A stretch of 38,322 bases of DNA from Marivita geojedonensis (GCF_002115805.1 NZ_JFKC01000029.1:1-38322); one strand, 5' to 3'. Counted from the first letter of the stretch, positions 24,298 through 31,929 are shown. Translations and numbers: made by a program. The notes: a model not told the origin generated them from the sequence alone.

Positions 24298-24882
24298 TCA
24301 GGAGTCGGTCCCGGTCACCTTCATCGCTTCGATGGAGATCTGCACTTCGACCTCGTCGCTCACGTAGGGAGCGAACATACCCAGTTCAAAGTCGCTGCGG
24401 ATCAGCGTGGTGGTGGCATTGAAACCGGCCCACGGCTTGCCTTCCATCGGGTGATCGCCGGTCTGGGTCAGCGTCGCGGCCAGTGTCACCGGCTTGGTCA
24501 CGCCGTTCAGTGTCAGGTCGCCCACGATATTTGCGGTGCTGTCGCCCGTCACTTCGATGGCGGTCGATGTGAAGGTCACCATTTCGTCCTCAGCCGCGCC
24601 GAAGAAATCCGCAGACATGAAGTGCTCGAAACGGCCTTCCCAACCGGTGAACATGGAACGGACCGGGAAAGAGACGGTCACGGACGAGTTCGCCGGGTCT
24701 TCCTGATCGAACTGGATGTCGCCCTCGAAGCCAGAGAACATGCCCCAGGTCGTGGAATAGCCGAGGTGGTTGTAAGAGAAGAGGATCTGGCTGTGGCTGG
24801 CGTCCAGCGTATACGCCTCGGGCTCAGCCTGAGCAGCGAAAGGAAGCGCGACAAGCGCGGCGGCAAGAAGTGTGTTTTTCAT
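24298..24882 (-). CDS. Periplasmic YceI family protein
   Basis: A 194-residue protein with a clear signal peptide (MKNTLLAAALVALPFAAQA). A single YceI barrel follows: YTLDASHSQILFSYNHLGYSTTWGMF, FEHFMSADFFGAAEDEMVTF, and the terminal APYVSDEVEVQISIEAMKV. Family members bind long polyisoprenoids (ubiquinone-like) and often occur next to b561 cytochromes. I start at the ATG whose signal peptide is intact (24882), with a CAGGACG ribosome site; the frame is open upstream but not coding. It shares a terminator with the fusion gene, so both are probably part of one small redox locus. Confidence 0.92.
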   Translation of the reverse strand: MKNTLLAAALVALPFAAQAEPEAYTLDASHSQILFSYNHLGYSTTWGMFSGFEGDIQFDQEDPANSSVTVSFPVRSMFTGWEGRFEHFMSADFFGAAEDEMVTFTSTAIEVTGDSTANIVGDLTLNGVTKPVTLAATLTQTGDHPMEGKPWAGFNATTTLIRSDFELGMFAPYVSDEVEVQISIEAMKVTGTDS

Positions 24883-25000
24883 GGGTTCGTCCTGTTGAGA
24901 GTTGCGATGCCGCTTAATTGGGCCAAGGCCGCGTTGGCTCAATTCGCCGAAACTCAACAGAATATGTGTCGTTTTGAACAATGGGGGTGCAGACCGCCCC

Positions 25001-25204
25001 TCAGCGCCCAAAGAAGCACAGACCGGCCACCCCCATGACGGCCACCGAGAGGCCCAACCCCATGATCCGCGCCTCGGGCAAAGCCCCCTGCACGGCAATC
25101 CAGATGCCTGGGATCGCGATCAGGCAGGCAATCCCGAGAATACGGCGCACCACACGCCCGATCGTGTTTTGCCCCCGCACATACTTGTCATCATAATGGA
25201 CCAT
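25001..25204 (-). CDS. Small membrane protein of unknown function
   Basis: A 67-residue protein: a hydrophilic N-terminus (MVHYDDKYVRGQNTIGRVVRR) followed by two hydrophobic segments (about 22-40 and 47-64) ending CFFGR. It is probably a two-helix inner-membrane protein. GAGGAGG stands before the ATG at 25204 and decides the start. I do not recognise the family. It lies upstream of YceI on the same strand with 118 bases between, and diverges from the ribosomal protein operon. Confidence 0.7.
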   Translation of the reverse strand: MVHYDDKYVRGQNTIGRVVRRILGIACLIAIPGIWIAVQGALPEARIMGLGLSVAVMGVAGLCFFGR

Positions 25205-25362
25205 CTGTCCCTCCTCGGTCGCTTCACGCTGACCGCTGTACCGTTTACCACTGGGAAACAGTCTGTTCGGCAAATCTGCCGAATTCGGGGCGGACAGGGC
25301 GCGGTCGCGGGGCAAGTTCGGGGCAGGATTGTGACGCTCCTGACAACGCTCACGCAGGGCGC

Positions 25363-25390
25363 TTGATTCCCCGCTCAATCCGTGTATACG
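25363..25390 (+). promoter_or_regulatory. Candidate promoter of rpsF-rpsR-rplI
   Basis: TTGATT at 25363-25368 and TATACG at 25385-25390, 16 bases apart, lie about 110 bp upstream of rpsF. A start just after this would give a leader of roughly 100 nt containing the hairpin at 25446-25467. Confidence 0.45.
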
Positions 25391-25445
25391 GAGCGCTCCT
25401 TTCGCAGATCGATTTTTACCGCGCAGTCTCTCGTGGGCAGGAGCG

Positions 25446-25467
25446 AAAGGACGTGACCCTGTCCTTT
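25446..25467 (+). promoter_or_regulatory. Leader hairpin upstream of rpsF
   Basis: AAAGGAC at 25446-25452 pairs perfectly with GTCCTTT at 25461-25467 around an 8-nt loop, 30 nt before the rpsF start. S6:S18 autoregulatory mRNA structures are known upstream of rpsF in many bacteria. I do not see the characteristic CCG bulge clearly, so this is only a candidate. Confidence 0.35.
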
Positions 25468-25497
25468 GAAATGCGCCAGAACAGAAACGGAGTGCAC

Positions 25498-25854
25498 ATG
25501 CCGCTTTACGAGCATGTTTTTATCTCGCGCCAGGACTTGTCCAACGCGCAGGCTGAAGGTCTCATCGAACATTTCGGCACAGTTCTTTCCGACAACGGCG
25601 GCAAGCTGATTGATCAGGAATACTGGGGCGTCAAGACGATGGCCTACAAGATCAACAAGAACCGCAAGGGCCACTATGCCTTCCTGCGCACCGACGCACC
25701 GTCGGAAGCCGTTCAGGAAATGGAGCGTCTGATGCGTCTGCATGACGACGTGATGCGCGTTCTGACCATCAAGGTCGACGCCCACGAAGAAGGCCCCTCG
25801 GTCCAGATGCAGAAAAAAGACGACCGTGGCGACCGCCGCGAGCGCCGCAACTGA
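25498..25854 (+). CDS. rpsF: 30S ribosomal protein S6
   Basis: A 118-residue S6: MPLYEHVFISRQDLSNAQAEGLIEHF, the central YWGVKTMAYKINKNRKGHY, and the MRLHDDVMRVLTIKVD strand. A charged C-terminal tail (QKKDDRGDRRERRN) follows. The start at 25498 is set by family length; the frame continues upstream through the leader. It heads the conserved rpsF-rpsR-rplI operon and pairs with S18 on the 30S platform. Confidence 0.97.
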   Translation: MPLYEHVFISRQDLSNAQAEGLIEHFGTVLSDNGGKLIDQEYWGVKTMAYKINKNRKGHYAFLRTDAPSEAVQEMERLMRLHDDVMRVLTIKVDAHEEGPSVQMQKKDDRGDRRERRN

Positions 25855-25879
25855 TCGCCTGAAGAAAGGACGCTAAACC

Positions 25880-26107
25880 ATGGCTGCAAAACCATTTTTC
25901 CGCCGCCGCAAGGTCTGCCCCTTCTCGGGCGACAATGCACCCAAGATCGACTACAAGGACACCAAGCTGCTGCAGCGCTACATCTCTGAGCGCGGCAAGA
26001 TCGTGCCTTCGCGCATCACCGCCGTGTCCGCAAAGAAACAGCGCGAGCTGGCCCGTGCTATCAAGCGCGCCCGCTTCCTCGCCCTCCTGCCCTACGCAGT
26101 GAAGTAA
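25880..26107 (+). CDS. rpsR: 30S ribosomal protein S18
   Basis: A 75-residue S18 with [53 protein letters not shown], and the terminal [10 protein letters not shown]. It is the normal length and position between rpsF and rplI. GAAAGGA lies 8 bases before the ATG. Confidence 0.98.
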
Positions 26108-26119
26108 GGAGAGACTGAC

Positions 26120-26749
26120 ATGCAAGTTATCCTTCTGGAACGCGTGGCCAAGCTTGGCCAGATGGGCGATGTCGTCGACGTCAAGCCCGGGTATGCGCGC
26201 AACTACCTGCTGCTGCAGGGCAAGGCGCTGACCGCCTCGAAAGAGAACATCGCGTCGTTCGAAAACCAGAAAGCGCAGCTCGAAGCGCGCAACCTGGAAA
26301 CCAAGAAAGAAGCCGAAGATCTCGCCGACCGTCTGGGCGGTCAGCAGTTCGTCGTGATTCGTCAGGCCTCCGATGGCGGCAACCTCTACGGCTCCGTCAC
26401 CACCCGTGACGCGGCAGACGTTGCAACCGAGGAAGGCTACTCGATCGACCGCAAGCAGGTCATCATTCGCCAGCCGATCAAGACCCTTGGTCTGCACGAG
26501 GTCGAGGTGCACCTGCACCCCGAAGTGATGGTCACCATCAACCTCAACGTTGCACGTTCGCCCGAAGAGGCCGAGCTTCAGGCCTCCGGTAAGTCCATTC
26601 AGGAACTGGCCGCCGAGGAAGAAGCACAGGCAGAATTCGAAATCGCCGAACTGTTCGACGATATCGGCGCTGCGACGTCCGACGACGACGATCTTGCCGC
26701 TGATGTTGCAGAAGCATCCGGCGACGAGGACGAGAAGTCGGAAGACTGA
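26120..26749 (+). CDS. rplI: 50S ribosomal protein L9 with long acidic tail
   Basis: A 209-residue L9. N-terminal [36 protein letters not shown] is the rRNA-binding domain, followed by the long connecting helix and the C-terminal domain, which ends near [17 protein letters not shown] (about 148-155). The remaining 50 or so residues are an acidic extension ([18 protein letters not shown], then Asp/Glu-rich to KSED) beyond the roughly 150 residues of E. coli L9. Such tails occur in alphaproteobacteria; the role is unknown. It closes the operon at an intrinsic terminator. Confidence 0.97.
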   Translation: MQVILLERVAKLGQMGDVVDVKPGYARNYLLLQGKALTASKENIASFENQKAQLEARNLETKKEAEDLADRLGGQQFVVIRQASDGGNLYGSVTTRDAADVATEEGYSIDRKQVIIRQPIKTLGLHEVEVHLHPEVMVTINLNVARSPEEAELQASGKSIQELAAEEEAQAEFEIAELFDDIGAATSDDDDLAADVAEASGDEDEKSED

Positions 26750-26772
26750 TCCGGTCTCTGACCAACCCATTG

Positions 26773-26801
26773 AAAAGCCCCGCCTGACTGGCGGGGCTTT
26801 T
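26773..26801 (+). terminator. Intrinsic terminator after rplI
   Basis: AAAAGCCCCGCC at 26773-26784 pairs perfectly with GGCGGGGCTTTT at 26790-26801 around TGACT, followed by TGTTTTT. It lies 24 bases after the rplI stop. A-runs on the left could also serve the minus-strand oxygenase gene ending at 26863. Confidence 0.92.
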
Positions 26802-26862
26802 TGTTTTTCGGCTCAGTCCGCGTGACCGGCGTTACGCGCGGAACTCCAAAGCGGCCAAAGCC

Positions 26863-27714
26863 TCAATCGACCAATGCATCCGCGCGCTGACCGGCGCGTT
26901 CGTGGTGAATGGGAAGCGTTCGACCGTAAAGCTGCCGGGTCCGCTCAACGCTGCCCACCATTCCCGGCTCTTCGACATAGGAAAAGATCGCCACATAGCG
27001 CGTCGTTGGCCCTTCCAGCGGCGAGACCCGATGCAGCGAATAGCGCCCCTTGAACAATTGCAGGTCTCCCGGTTCCAGCGCGAGCGAGATCACCTTGTCC
27101 GAGGTCTCATTCAGTACCTTGGCCACCTCTTCGAAATTCTCGGCCTGGCTGGTGCGGATCATCGGCGCGTACTCGAACGCCCCGCCGCGCTCGGCGTTCT
27201 GCAGGGCCAGTGTCACCGTGAAATTGTTGGTGTCGAAATGCCAAGGGAACCCGTTGCCCTCCCCGGCTGCGTTCACAATCACATCGGCCAATGGATCGGC
27301 ATAACGAAAGAACCTGTCCTTCGGCTGCTGGAGGCACTCTCGGATGAATTCGTCGAACCCCGGGCTGTCGAATATGGTCCGCAACGCACCGTTCGGCTGG
27401 AAATTGTCGGCAGGGACAAAGGCGTTCGAGCGGTCAAAGAACTGCCGCCGTGGATCGGATGTCGGCAGACTGGCATCGTCGGCGGTGAAATATGGATTTG
27501 TACGCGAAAAACTCCGGTGCCCCCTGTCCGCAACACCATCGGCTTCGGCCACAGCCGCAGCAATTCCGGCAGGCGTGAGAAAGCCGTTGAGCACGGCGCA
27601 TCCACGCGCTTCGAGTTCTCCCCGCACCTGCGCGAGGATCGCGTCCCGTTCTGATCCCGGTGTCGAAATCGGGTAGCGTTTCGTGTCGATCAGATCATTT
27701 GCGTTGAGCTGCAT
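26863..27714 (-). CDS. 2-oxoglutarate/Fe(II)-dependent oxygenase, HalD/ArpA-like
   Basis: A 283-residue non-haem iron oxygenase. The facial triad is visible as His159-x-Asp161 in FPWHFDTNNFTVTLALQ and His228 in FKGRYSLHRVSPLEG, with Arg239 (TTRYVAIFSY) as the likely 2-oxoglutarate anchor. The layout (RTNPYFTADD early, HFD in the middle) resembles the HalD/BesD/ArpA group. Halogenases of that group replace the aspartate by glycine; the aspartate is present here, so hydroxylation is more likely. I chose the ATG at 27714, 7 bases after GGAGG. The substrate is unknown; no biosynthetic neighbours are seen. The 152-bp gap to the regulator holds nothing that I can name. Confidence 0.82.
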   Translation of the reverse strand: MQLNANDLIDTKRYPISTPGSERDAILAQVRGELEARGCAVLNGFLTPAGIAAAVAEADGVADRGHRSFSRTNPYFTADDASLPTSDPRRQFFDRSNAFVPADNFQPNGALRTIFDSPGFDEFIRECLQQPKDRFFRYADPLADVIVNAAGEGNGFPWHFDTNNFTVTLALQNAERGGAFEYAPMIRTSQAENFEEVAKVLNETSDKVISLALEPGDLQLFKGRYSLHRVSPLEGPTTRYVAIFSYVEEPGMVGSVERTRQLYGRTLPIHHERAGQRADALVD

Positions 27715-27866
27715 CACGTATCCTCCCGGCTTGTCATGCAGGGATCAGTGCATCGCAGCCCCTTGCTGCGCTCTACCGAGGTCGCGACATTGATGCGTCG
27801 TTTTCCGGGATTACCGGGAATGCGGCCAGCATCACTTGCCTTGAGTGATGAACCCCGCGCAGGCTC

Positions 27867-28628
27867 TCAAACCACGTGACGCGCCGCGATTTCCTGAAAG
27901 GCCGCCTCTGTTGCCGGATCCATCGGAAAGTAGAGCTCCAGCTTCAGATCGTCGAGCAGCAGGTCCTCGGGCGTTCCGAACTGCGAAATCGTGGCAAACA
28001 TCGATAGTTCCAGACCGTCCATCCGAAGAACCGTCGGAATGACCGGCCCCGCTGTCTGCCGCTCGGGTTGCTCGACATTGGCAAGATGGTGGATGACCGG
28101 GTGGAACTCCGGCACGCCACCCAAGGCCGCATCTTCCGTTCGAAGACGGATCGCGGCATGATGCGCGACCTCCGGCCAGTTTTCGACAACCTGCGGCAGG
28201 GTATCGGACATCAAAAGGTCGAGCATACTGTCGCCGACCCCCATGCCGAACGCCCCGAACAGAGCCAGCGCCGTGGGATTGGCCGCCCGGATCGTCCAAA
28301 GCCGGTCAAAAGCCAGTCCCGGATACGGCATGTTCCGGTCCAGTTGCCAGGCAATCGCCTGCCGCACCGGAGCCATATCGGCATCCTCCCAGTCCCGCAC
28401 TTTGTAGCGCACCGCAAACCCCGCATGGGTAAGCATCTGGTTGCGTGCATCCAGCGGCATCCGGAGCGCCTCGGCCAGGCGAAGAACCATCTCGCGGCTC
28501 GGTTTGGCGCGGCCTGTCTCGAGAAACGACAAATGTCGCGCCGAAACCTCGGCTTCTAGCGCCAGATCAAGCTGGCTCAGCCGGCGTGCCGCGCGCCACG
28601 TTTTGAGGAATTGGGCAAATTGGCTCAT
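27867..28628 (-). CDS. XRE-family regulator with MmyB-like ligand-binding domain
   Basis: A 253-residue regulator. A helix-turn-helix domain at about 6-60 (FLKTWRAARRLSQLDLALEAEVSARHLSFLETGRAKPS) is followed by a PAS-like MmyB domain (NMPYPGLAFDRLWTIRAANPTALALFG and onward), a type reported to bind fatty-acid-like ligands in one structurally studied member. The start is set at MSQFAQFLK (28628), the normal N-terminus. It diverges from a pair of small membrane-protein genes, and a perfect palindrome lies 35 bp before its start, which suggests autoregulation and control of that pair. Confidence 0.88.
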   Translation of the reverse strand: MSQFAQFLKTWRAARRLSQLDLALEAEVSARHLSFLETGRAKPSREMVLRLAEALRMPLDARNQMLTHAGFAVRYKVRDWEDADMAPVRQAIAWQLDRNMPYPGLAFDRLWTIRAANPTALALFGAFGMGVGDSMLDLLMSDTLPQVVENWPEVAHHAAIRLRTEDAALGGVPEFHPVIHHLANVEQPERQTAGPVIPTVLRMDGLELSMFATISQFGTPEDLLLDDLKLELYFPMDPATEAAFQEIAARHVV

Positions 28629-28662
28629 GCAGAACCATAACCTGTTCGCGCCGTCCGTGCAC

Positions 28663-28677
28663 TTACCTCCGAGGTAA
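28663..28677. promoter_or_regulatory. Operator-like palindrome between regulator and membrane pair
   Basis: TTACCTC-c-GAGGTAA is a perfect 7-bp inverted repeat around one base, in the 105-bp divergent region between the XRE regulator (28628) and the membrane protein (28734). It is the only strong dyad there and is the best candidate for the regulator's binding site. Confidence 0.6.
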
Positions 28678-28733
28678 TTGAGATGATGCATCCCGCTTCG
28701 TATCGAGACCACCAACAAGACGGAGATCCGGTC

Positions 28734-29183
28734 ATGGCCACGCATGCAACACACAAATCCTGGCTCAGGATCGCAGCGGTCGTAATCGGCTTCTTCGGTC
28801 CGGTCCTGACACTCGCCACACTCCCGGCAACCAACGAGCCTGCGCGTTTCGGCCTCGATGTCCTGACATGGCCCATTGACGGGTTTCCAGACTACAGTTC
28901 CGAAGAAATCCGCTTCCTCTCTGCGCTGGCCGGAGGATTTCTTGTCGGCTGGGGTGTCACCGTCTGGATGCTTTCGGCACTGGTATACGATCTTGCTCCC
29001 GAGGCTGTCCGCAGATCGGTCGTTACAGGCGCATGGGCATGGTTTCTGTTTGACAGCCTTGGCTCGGTCACGTCGGGGCAATGGCCAAACGTGTTGTGGA
29101 ACATCCTTGTTCTTCTGGCAATCGTCGGACCGATGTGGCGCCCGGCCCACCCCTCAACCAAAGCACAGGGAAATCCAGCATGA
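28734..29183 (+). CDS. Small integral membrane protein of unknown function
   Basis: A 149-residue protein with about four hydrophobic segments (WLRIAAVVIGFFGPVLTLA, ALAGGFLVGWGVTVWMLSALVYDL, VVTGAWAWFLFDSLGS and VLWNILVLLAIVGPMW). Loops are short. I chose the ATG at 28734 (MATHATHKSW) after CGGAGA; a start at 28683 would add 17 polar residues without a ribosome site. I do not recognise the family. The stop overlaps the next start (ATGA), so the two products are made together, probably under control of the divergent XRE regulator. Confidence 0.75.
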   Translation: MATHATHKSWLRIAAVVIGFFGPVLTLATLPATNEPARFGLDVLTWPIDGFPDYSSEEIRFLSALAGGFLVGWGVTVWMLSALVYDLAPEAVRRSVVTGAWAWFLFDSLGSVTSGQWPNVLWNILVLLAIVGPMWRPAHPSTKAQGNPA

Positions 29184-29518
29184 CCACGTTTCGAACACTC
29201 CTGATTGGCATGACCGCAGGTCTTGCCATATTCACGATTGCGGCGATTTCCACAGAGGGGATCAACCTGCTCCCACATTTCCTGTCGCCCATCCTTGCGA
29301 TGACATGGCAAGGCCAGTTCAATCTGGATTTCAGCGCCTATCTGGTGCTTTCAGGCATCTGGATGGCATGGCGCGGAGGGTTTACCGGACGCAGCATCGC
29401 TCTGGGCCTCTGCGTGCCGCCTCTGGGGATGCTCTTCTTTGCGCCGTATCTGGTCTATCTCAGCCGCAAGACCCACGGCGATCCGCAAAAGCTCCTGATG
29501 GGCGTTCACGCAAGATAA
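29180..29518 (+). CDS. Small membrane protein, partner of the preceding gene
   Basis: A 112-residue protein with hydrophobic segments at about 4-24 (LLIGMTAGLAIFTIAAIS) and 76-95 (LGLCVPPLGMLFFAPYLVYL), and a less hydrophobic central one (FSAYLVLSGIWMAW). The start is fixed by the ATGA overlap with the preceding stop. Family not recognised. It is the last gene before the mobile-element boundary region. Confidence 0.72.
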   Translation: MTTFRTLLIGMTAGLAIFTIAAISTEGINLLPHFLSPILAMTWQGQFNLDFSAYLVLSGIWMAWRGGFTGRSIALGLCVPPLGMLFFAPYLVYLSRKTHGDPQKLLMGVHAR

Positions 29519-29910
29519 GACATGCGCCAGCGCGAACGGTCGATTTGCAAGTGGTTAATCTCTGGCCAGGATAACCCCGCCCATCGGATCCGAGACCCTT
29601 TCCGTCTTTTGGCGGAACACCCCAGGCGACTACCCTCTCTCTACGGACGCTTTATGTGCGTTCAGACCATGAGAGACGCGTCTCAACAGGGCCTTCGGGG
29701 TACAGGTTCGGAGCTTCGTCAGAGGCTCTGCATGGGGGAGAGAATGTCCGCCATATATCTGTCGCAAATACCCAGAGAAACAATGGCTTGATGTTGAAAA
29801 AATGTTATCTTTCTAACTGTTAAGGCGCACTGACTTGTTTCAACTTGAAGCATCTGGTTGCGCTGAGTAGCATCCAATCACATACTTTTTGGTACGTAGG
29901 AAGATGCGCA
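29519..29910. other. Gene-free region holding the left boundary of the mobile element
   Basis: These 392 bases carry no gene that I can support; an 89-codon frame at 29522-29791 has no ribosome site and looks random. No tRNA or tmRNA 3' end is recognisable on either strand, although P4-type integrases often use one. A perfect 12-bp palindrome, GAGACGCGTCTC, is at 29673-29684. From about 29760 the sequence turns AT-rich, and a loose TTGAAA / TGTTAA pair at 29794-29823 could be an integrase promoter. The left attachment site is expected here but cannot be fixed without its partner. Confidence 0.5.
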
Positions 29911-31185
29911 ATGCCTAGGAAAGCCAAAGAACTCACCGCGCTCGACGTAAAGCGTCTGGTGCATCCGGGAAGCGGTGGAAACGTGATGAAACCGGTGGGT
30001 GGTGTTGATGGCCTCTACCTTCAGATCACACCATCCAATGCGCGATCATGGATACTGCGCACCAGCATTGCGGGCCAACGTCACAAGATGGGCCTTGGCC
30101 CCTATCCAGAGGTGTCGTTGGCTGACGCCCGTAGGAGTGCAGCACAGGCTCGCTCGAGCATCCGGCTTGGGGAGAACCCTCTGTTGGAAAGAAAGGCCGC
30201 TCGCGCAGCGCTCCGAACGGCTAAGGCACGCAGCCTCCTATTTGCTGATGCAGTCGAACAGTATCTGGACACGAAACTGGATGAGTTCAGCAATGCGAAA
30301 CACCGGCAGCAATGGCGCTCGACCTTGATGAACTATGCGAACCCTGTGATCGGACAGATGATGGTTTCTGAAATCACAACTCAGGATGTGCTGCGTGTGC
30401 TGGAGCCGATGTGGAAGGACAAGACCGAGACAGCATCCCGTCTGCGCGGTCGAATAGAAGCCGTTTTGTCGTGGGCGACCGTGGCAGGCCATCGCACTGG
30501 CGAAAACCCGGCCATTTGGAAGGGCCACCTTGAAGCAATCCTACCAAAGCCGAACAAGCTGGCGAAGAAAGAACATCACCCCGCACTGAAAATTAGCGAG
30601 GCCCCGGAGTGGTTTGCAGATGTGTGTTCCCGGGATGGGACCGGGGCGAAGGCACTGGCTTTCATAGCCCTGACCGCAGCGCGTTCCGGAGAGGTGCGCG
30701 GCATGACTTGGGGCGAGGTCGATCTGGACACAAGCCTTTGGATCGTCCCAGCCGAGCGCATGAAAACAGCGAATGAGCATCGGGTACCGTTGTCGCCACA
30801 AGCTATCGATTTGCTTCGTGATTTAGGCCGCGGTTCGAACGGTGATCTCGTGTTCCCAGCAGTGAAAGGTGGTCAGCTGACAGACGCGGCTCTCAGTGCC
30901 TGCATGAAGCGCATCGCAGCAGCCAAGCCCGGTTACTATCTTGACGCTACCAGCAAGCGCCCAGCAGTGCCACACGGGCTGCGCAGCACCTTCAAGGACT
31001 GGACGGCAGAGCGCGGCTATCCATCGGATATGAGTGAGATCGCACTTGCTCACAAGGTCGGTTCTGCGGTGGAGAGAGCCTATCGCCGGACGGACATGCT
31101 TGAAAGACGCCGGGACATGATGGCGTCGTGGAGCCAATTCTTGCGGGGTGAAACTGTAGGCAATGTAGTGTCACTCAATGCTTGA
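29911..31185 (+). CDS. int: Tyrosine-type site-specific integrase, P4/DUF4102 class
   Basis: A 424-residue integrase. The N-terminal arm-binding DUF4102 domain (about 5-95, with GLYLQITPSNARSWILR and MGLGPYPEVSLADAR) is followed by a core-binding SAM-like domain (110-205) and the catalytic domain. Catalytic residues are visible: Arg258 (TAARSGEVRG), His355 and Arg358 (HGLRSTF), His381 (LAHK) and Tyr391 (VERAYRRTD). It therefore appears intact. I chose the ATG at 29911 after AGGAAG. It is the first gene of the element and should recombine the element with its chromosomal site. Codon use and GC are lower than in the upstream core genes. Confidence 0.94.
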   Translation: MPRKAKELTALDVKRLVHPGSGGNVMKPVGGVDGLYLQITPSNARSWILRTSIAGQRHKMGLGPYPEVSLADARRSAAQARSSIRLGENPLLERKAARAALRTAKARSLLFADAVEQYLDTKLDEFSNAKHRQQWRSTLMNYANPVIGQMMVSEITTQDVLRVLEPMWKDKTETASRLRGRIEAVLSWATVAGHRTGENPAIWKGHLEAILPKPNKLAKKEHHPALKISEAPEWFADVCSRDGTGAKALAFIALTAARSGEVRGMTWGEVDLDTSLWIVPAERMKTANEHRVPLSPQAIDLLRDLGRGSNGDLVFPAVKGGQLTDAALSACMKRIAAAKPGYYLDATSKRPAVPHGLRSTFKDWTAERGYPSDMSEIALAHKVGSAVERAYRRTDMLERRRDMMASWSQFLRGETVGNVVSLNA

Positions 31186-31304
31186 CCGAGTTTGGCACAT
31201 GTCGTAAAAACAAACCGAGAACATGGGCAATGACGCCCGCTCCATAACGGAATGAAACGTTGGGGTGGGCCGTGTTGCATCGGAGGTTGGCTCATCCTGA
31301 AAAG

Positions 31305-31327
31305 GGTGGGCTTTTTTCTTGCCCGCC
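31305..31327 (+). other. Hairpin with T-rich loop before the alpA-like gene
   Basis: GGTGGGC at 31305-31311 can pair with GCCCGCC at 31321-31327 (one G-T wobble) around the loop TTTTTTCTT. It lies between int and the AlpA-like gene, 21 bases before the latter. Because the T-run is in the loop it is not a standard terminator; it may still affect read-through or translation. Confidence 0.35.
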
Positions 31328-31348
31328 GTAGCTGTTGCGGAGGGCTGG

Positions 31349-31540
31349 ATGGCCAAAGAACAAACTTTCCTGACAGTATCGCAAGTTGCAGCGCGATATG
31401 GCGTTCATCGTGCCAGTGTATGGCGTTGGCATCGCGACTTAACCGACTTTCCCAGAGCCATCAGATTGGCGCCGGGAACAGTCCGCTGGCGTCTCTCCGA
31501 CCTTCAGTCTTGGGAAAATAACCAAGTGGAGTCGGCATGA
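31349..31540 (+). CDS. AlpA-type small helix-turn-helix regulator / excisionase
   Basis: A 63-residue protein of the AlpA/MerR-like HTH class: FLTVSQVAARYGVHRASVWRWHRD is the helix-turn-helix, followed by FPRAIRLAPGTVRWRLSDLQSWE, the usual AlpA tail. GCGGAGGG stands before the ATG. In P4-like elements and phage-inducible islands such proteins act as excision factors or as activators of the integrase. Its position right after int fits that role. Confidence 0.85.
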   Translation: MAKEQTFLTVSQVAARYGVHRASVWRWHRDLTDFPRAIRLAPGTVRWRLSDLQSWENNQVESA

Positions 31541-31570
31541 ATCAACCGTGAAAGCGATGGAAAACACGAA

Positions 31571-31593
31571 CCCCGCGCTTTGACAGCGCGGGG
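31571..31593 (+). other. Strong GC hairpin downstream of the AlpA-like gene
   Basis: CCCCGCGCT at 31571-31579 pairs perfectly with AGCGCGGGG at 31585-31593 around TTGAC, 30 bases after the AlpA-like stop. No T-run follows (CCGGAAC), so it may be a processing or attenuation structure, or part of a structured RNA. It opens a roughly 340-bp stretch with only two weak small reading frames before the terminase gene. Confidence 0.45.
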
Positions 31594-31748
31594 CCGGAAC
31601 TGGGGACGGTTTGCAGACAGTGGCCCAGTTTAGGGAAGCCTACCACGGGGCGGGACCATAGGCAAAGGGCAGTCCGAAAGGTGGAAGCCCGGTCCCCGGC
31701 GCAGCGTTCAAGCGTCGAAAGTAGCCACCAACTTTCTGGCAGGAACGC

Positions 31749-31907
31749 ATGACCAGAGAGGCCCTAAGCGGCGGCCCGGCTCCGATGAGCAGAGCAAGAC
31801 CGTGGCCGGGCATGGGAACCAACTCCGGCCAAGTGCTGGGGCTGGTCGTCCTATGCCCGTCACAACAACCCCCACCAATGAGCAGGAACACAGAGATTAA
31901 CAGTTGA
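31749..31907 (+). CDS. Possible small protein (52 aa), unknown
   Basis: A 52-codon frame from ATG 31749 to TGA 31907 with AGGAAC just upstream. The product is Pro/Arg/Ser-rich with no recognisable domain. It sits in the otherwise empty stretch between the AlpA-like and terminase genes, where phage satellites normally have regulators or a small terminase. Coding is uncertain; it could equally be part of a packaging (cos/pac) site or a non-coding RNA. Confidence 0.25.
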   Translation: MTREALSGGPAPMSRARPWPGMGTNSGQVLGLVVLCPSQQPPPMSRNTEINS

Positions 31908-31929
31908 ACAGAGAGATAGAGACAGAGGT

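Noticed and set aside
25769-26770. 333-codon minus-strand frame over rpsR and rplI
   Set aside because: Antisense to ribosomal protein genes; composition is a mirror of their codons.
29522-29791. 89-codon frame just before the integrase
   Set aside because: No ribosome site, no motif, irregular codon use; better read as boundary DNA.
29519-29910. Possible tRNA or tmRNA attachment target
   Set aside because: No T-arm motif or acceptor-stem pairing was found on either strand in this gap.
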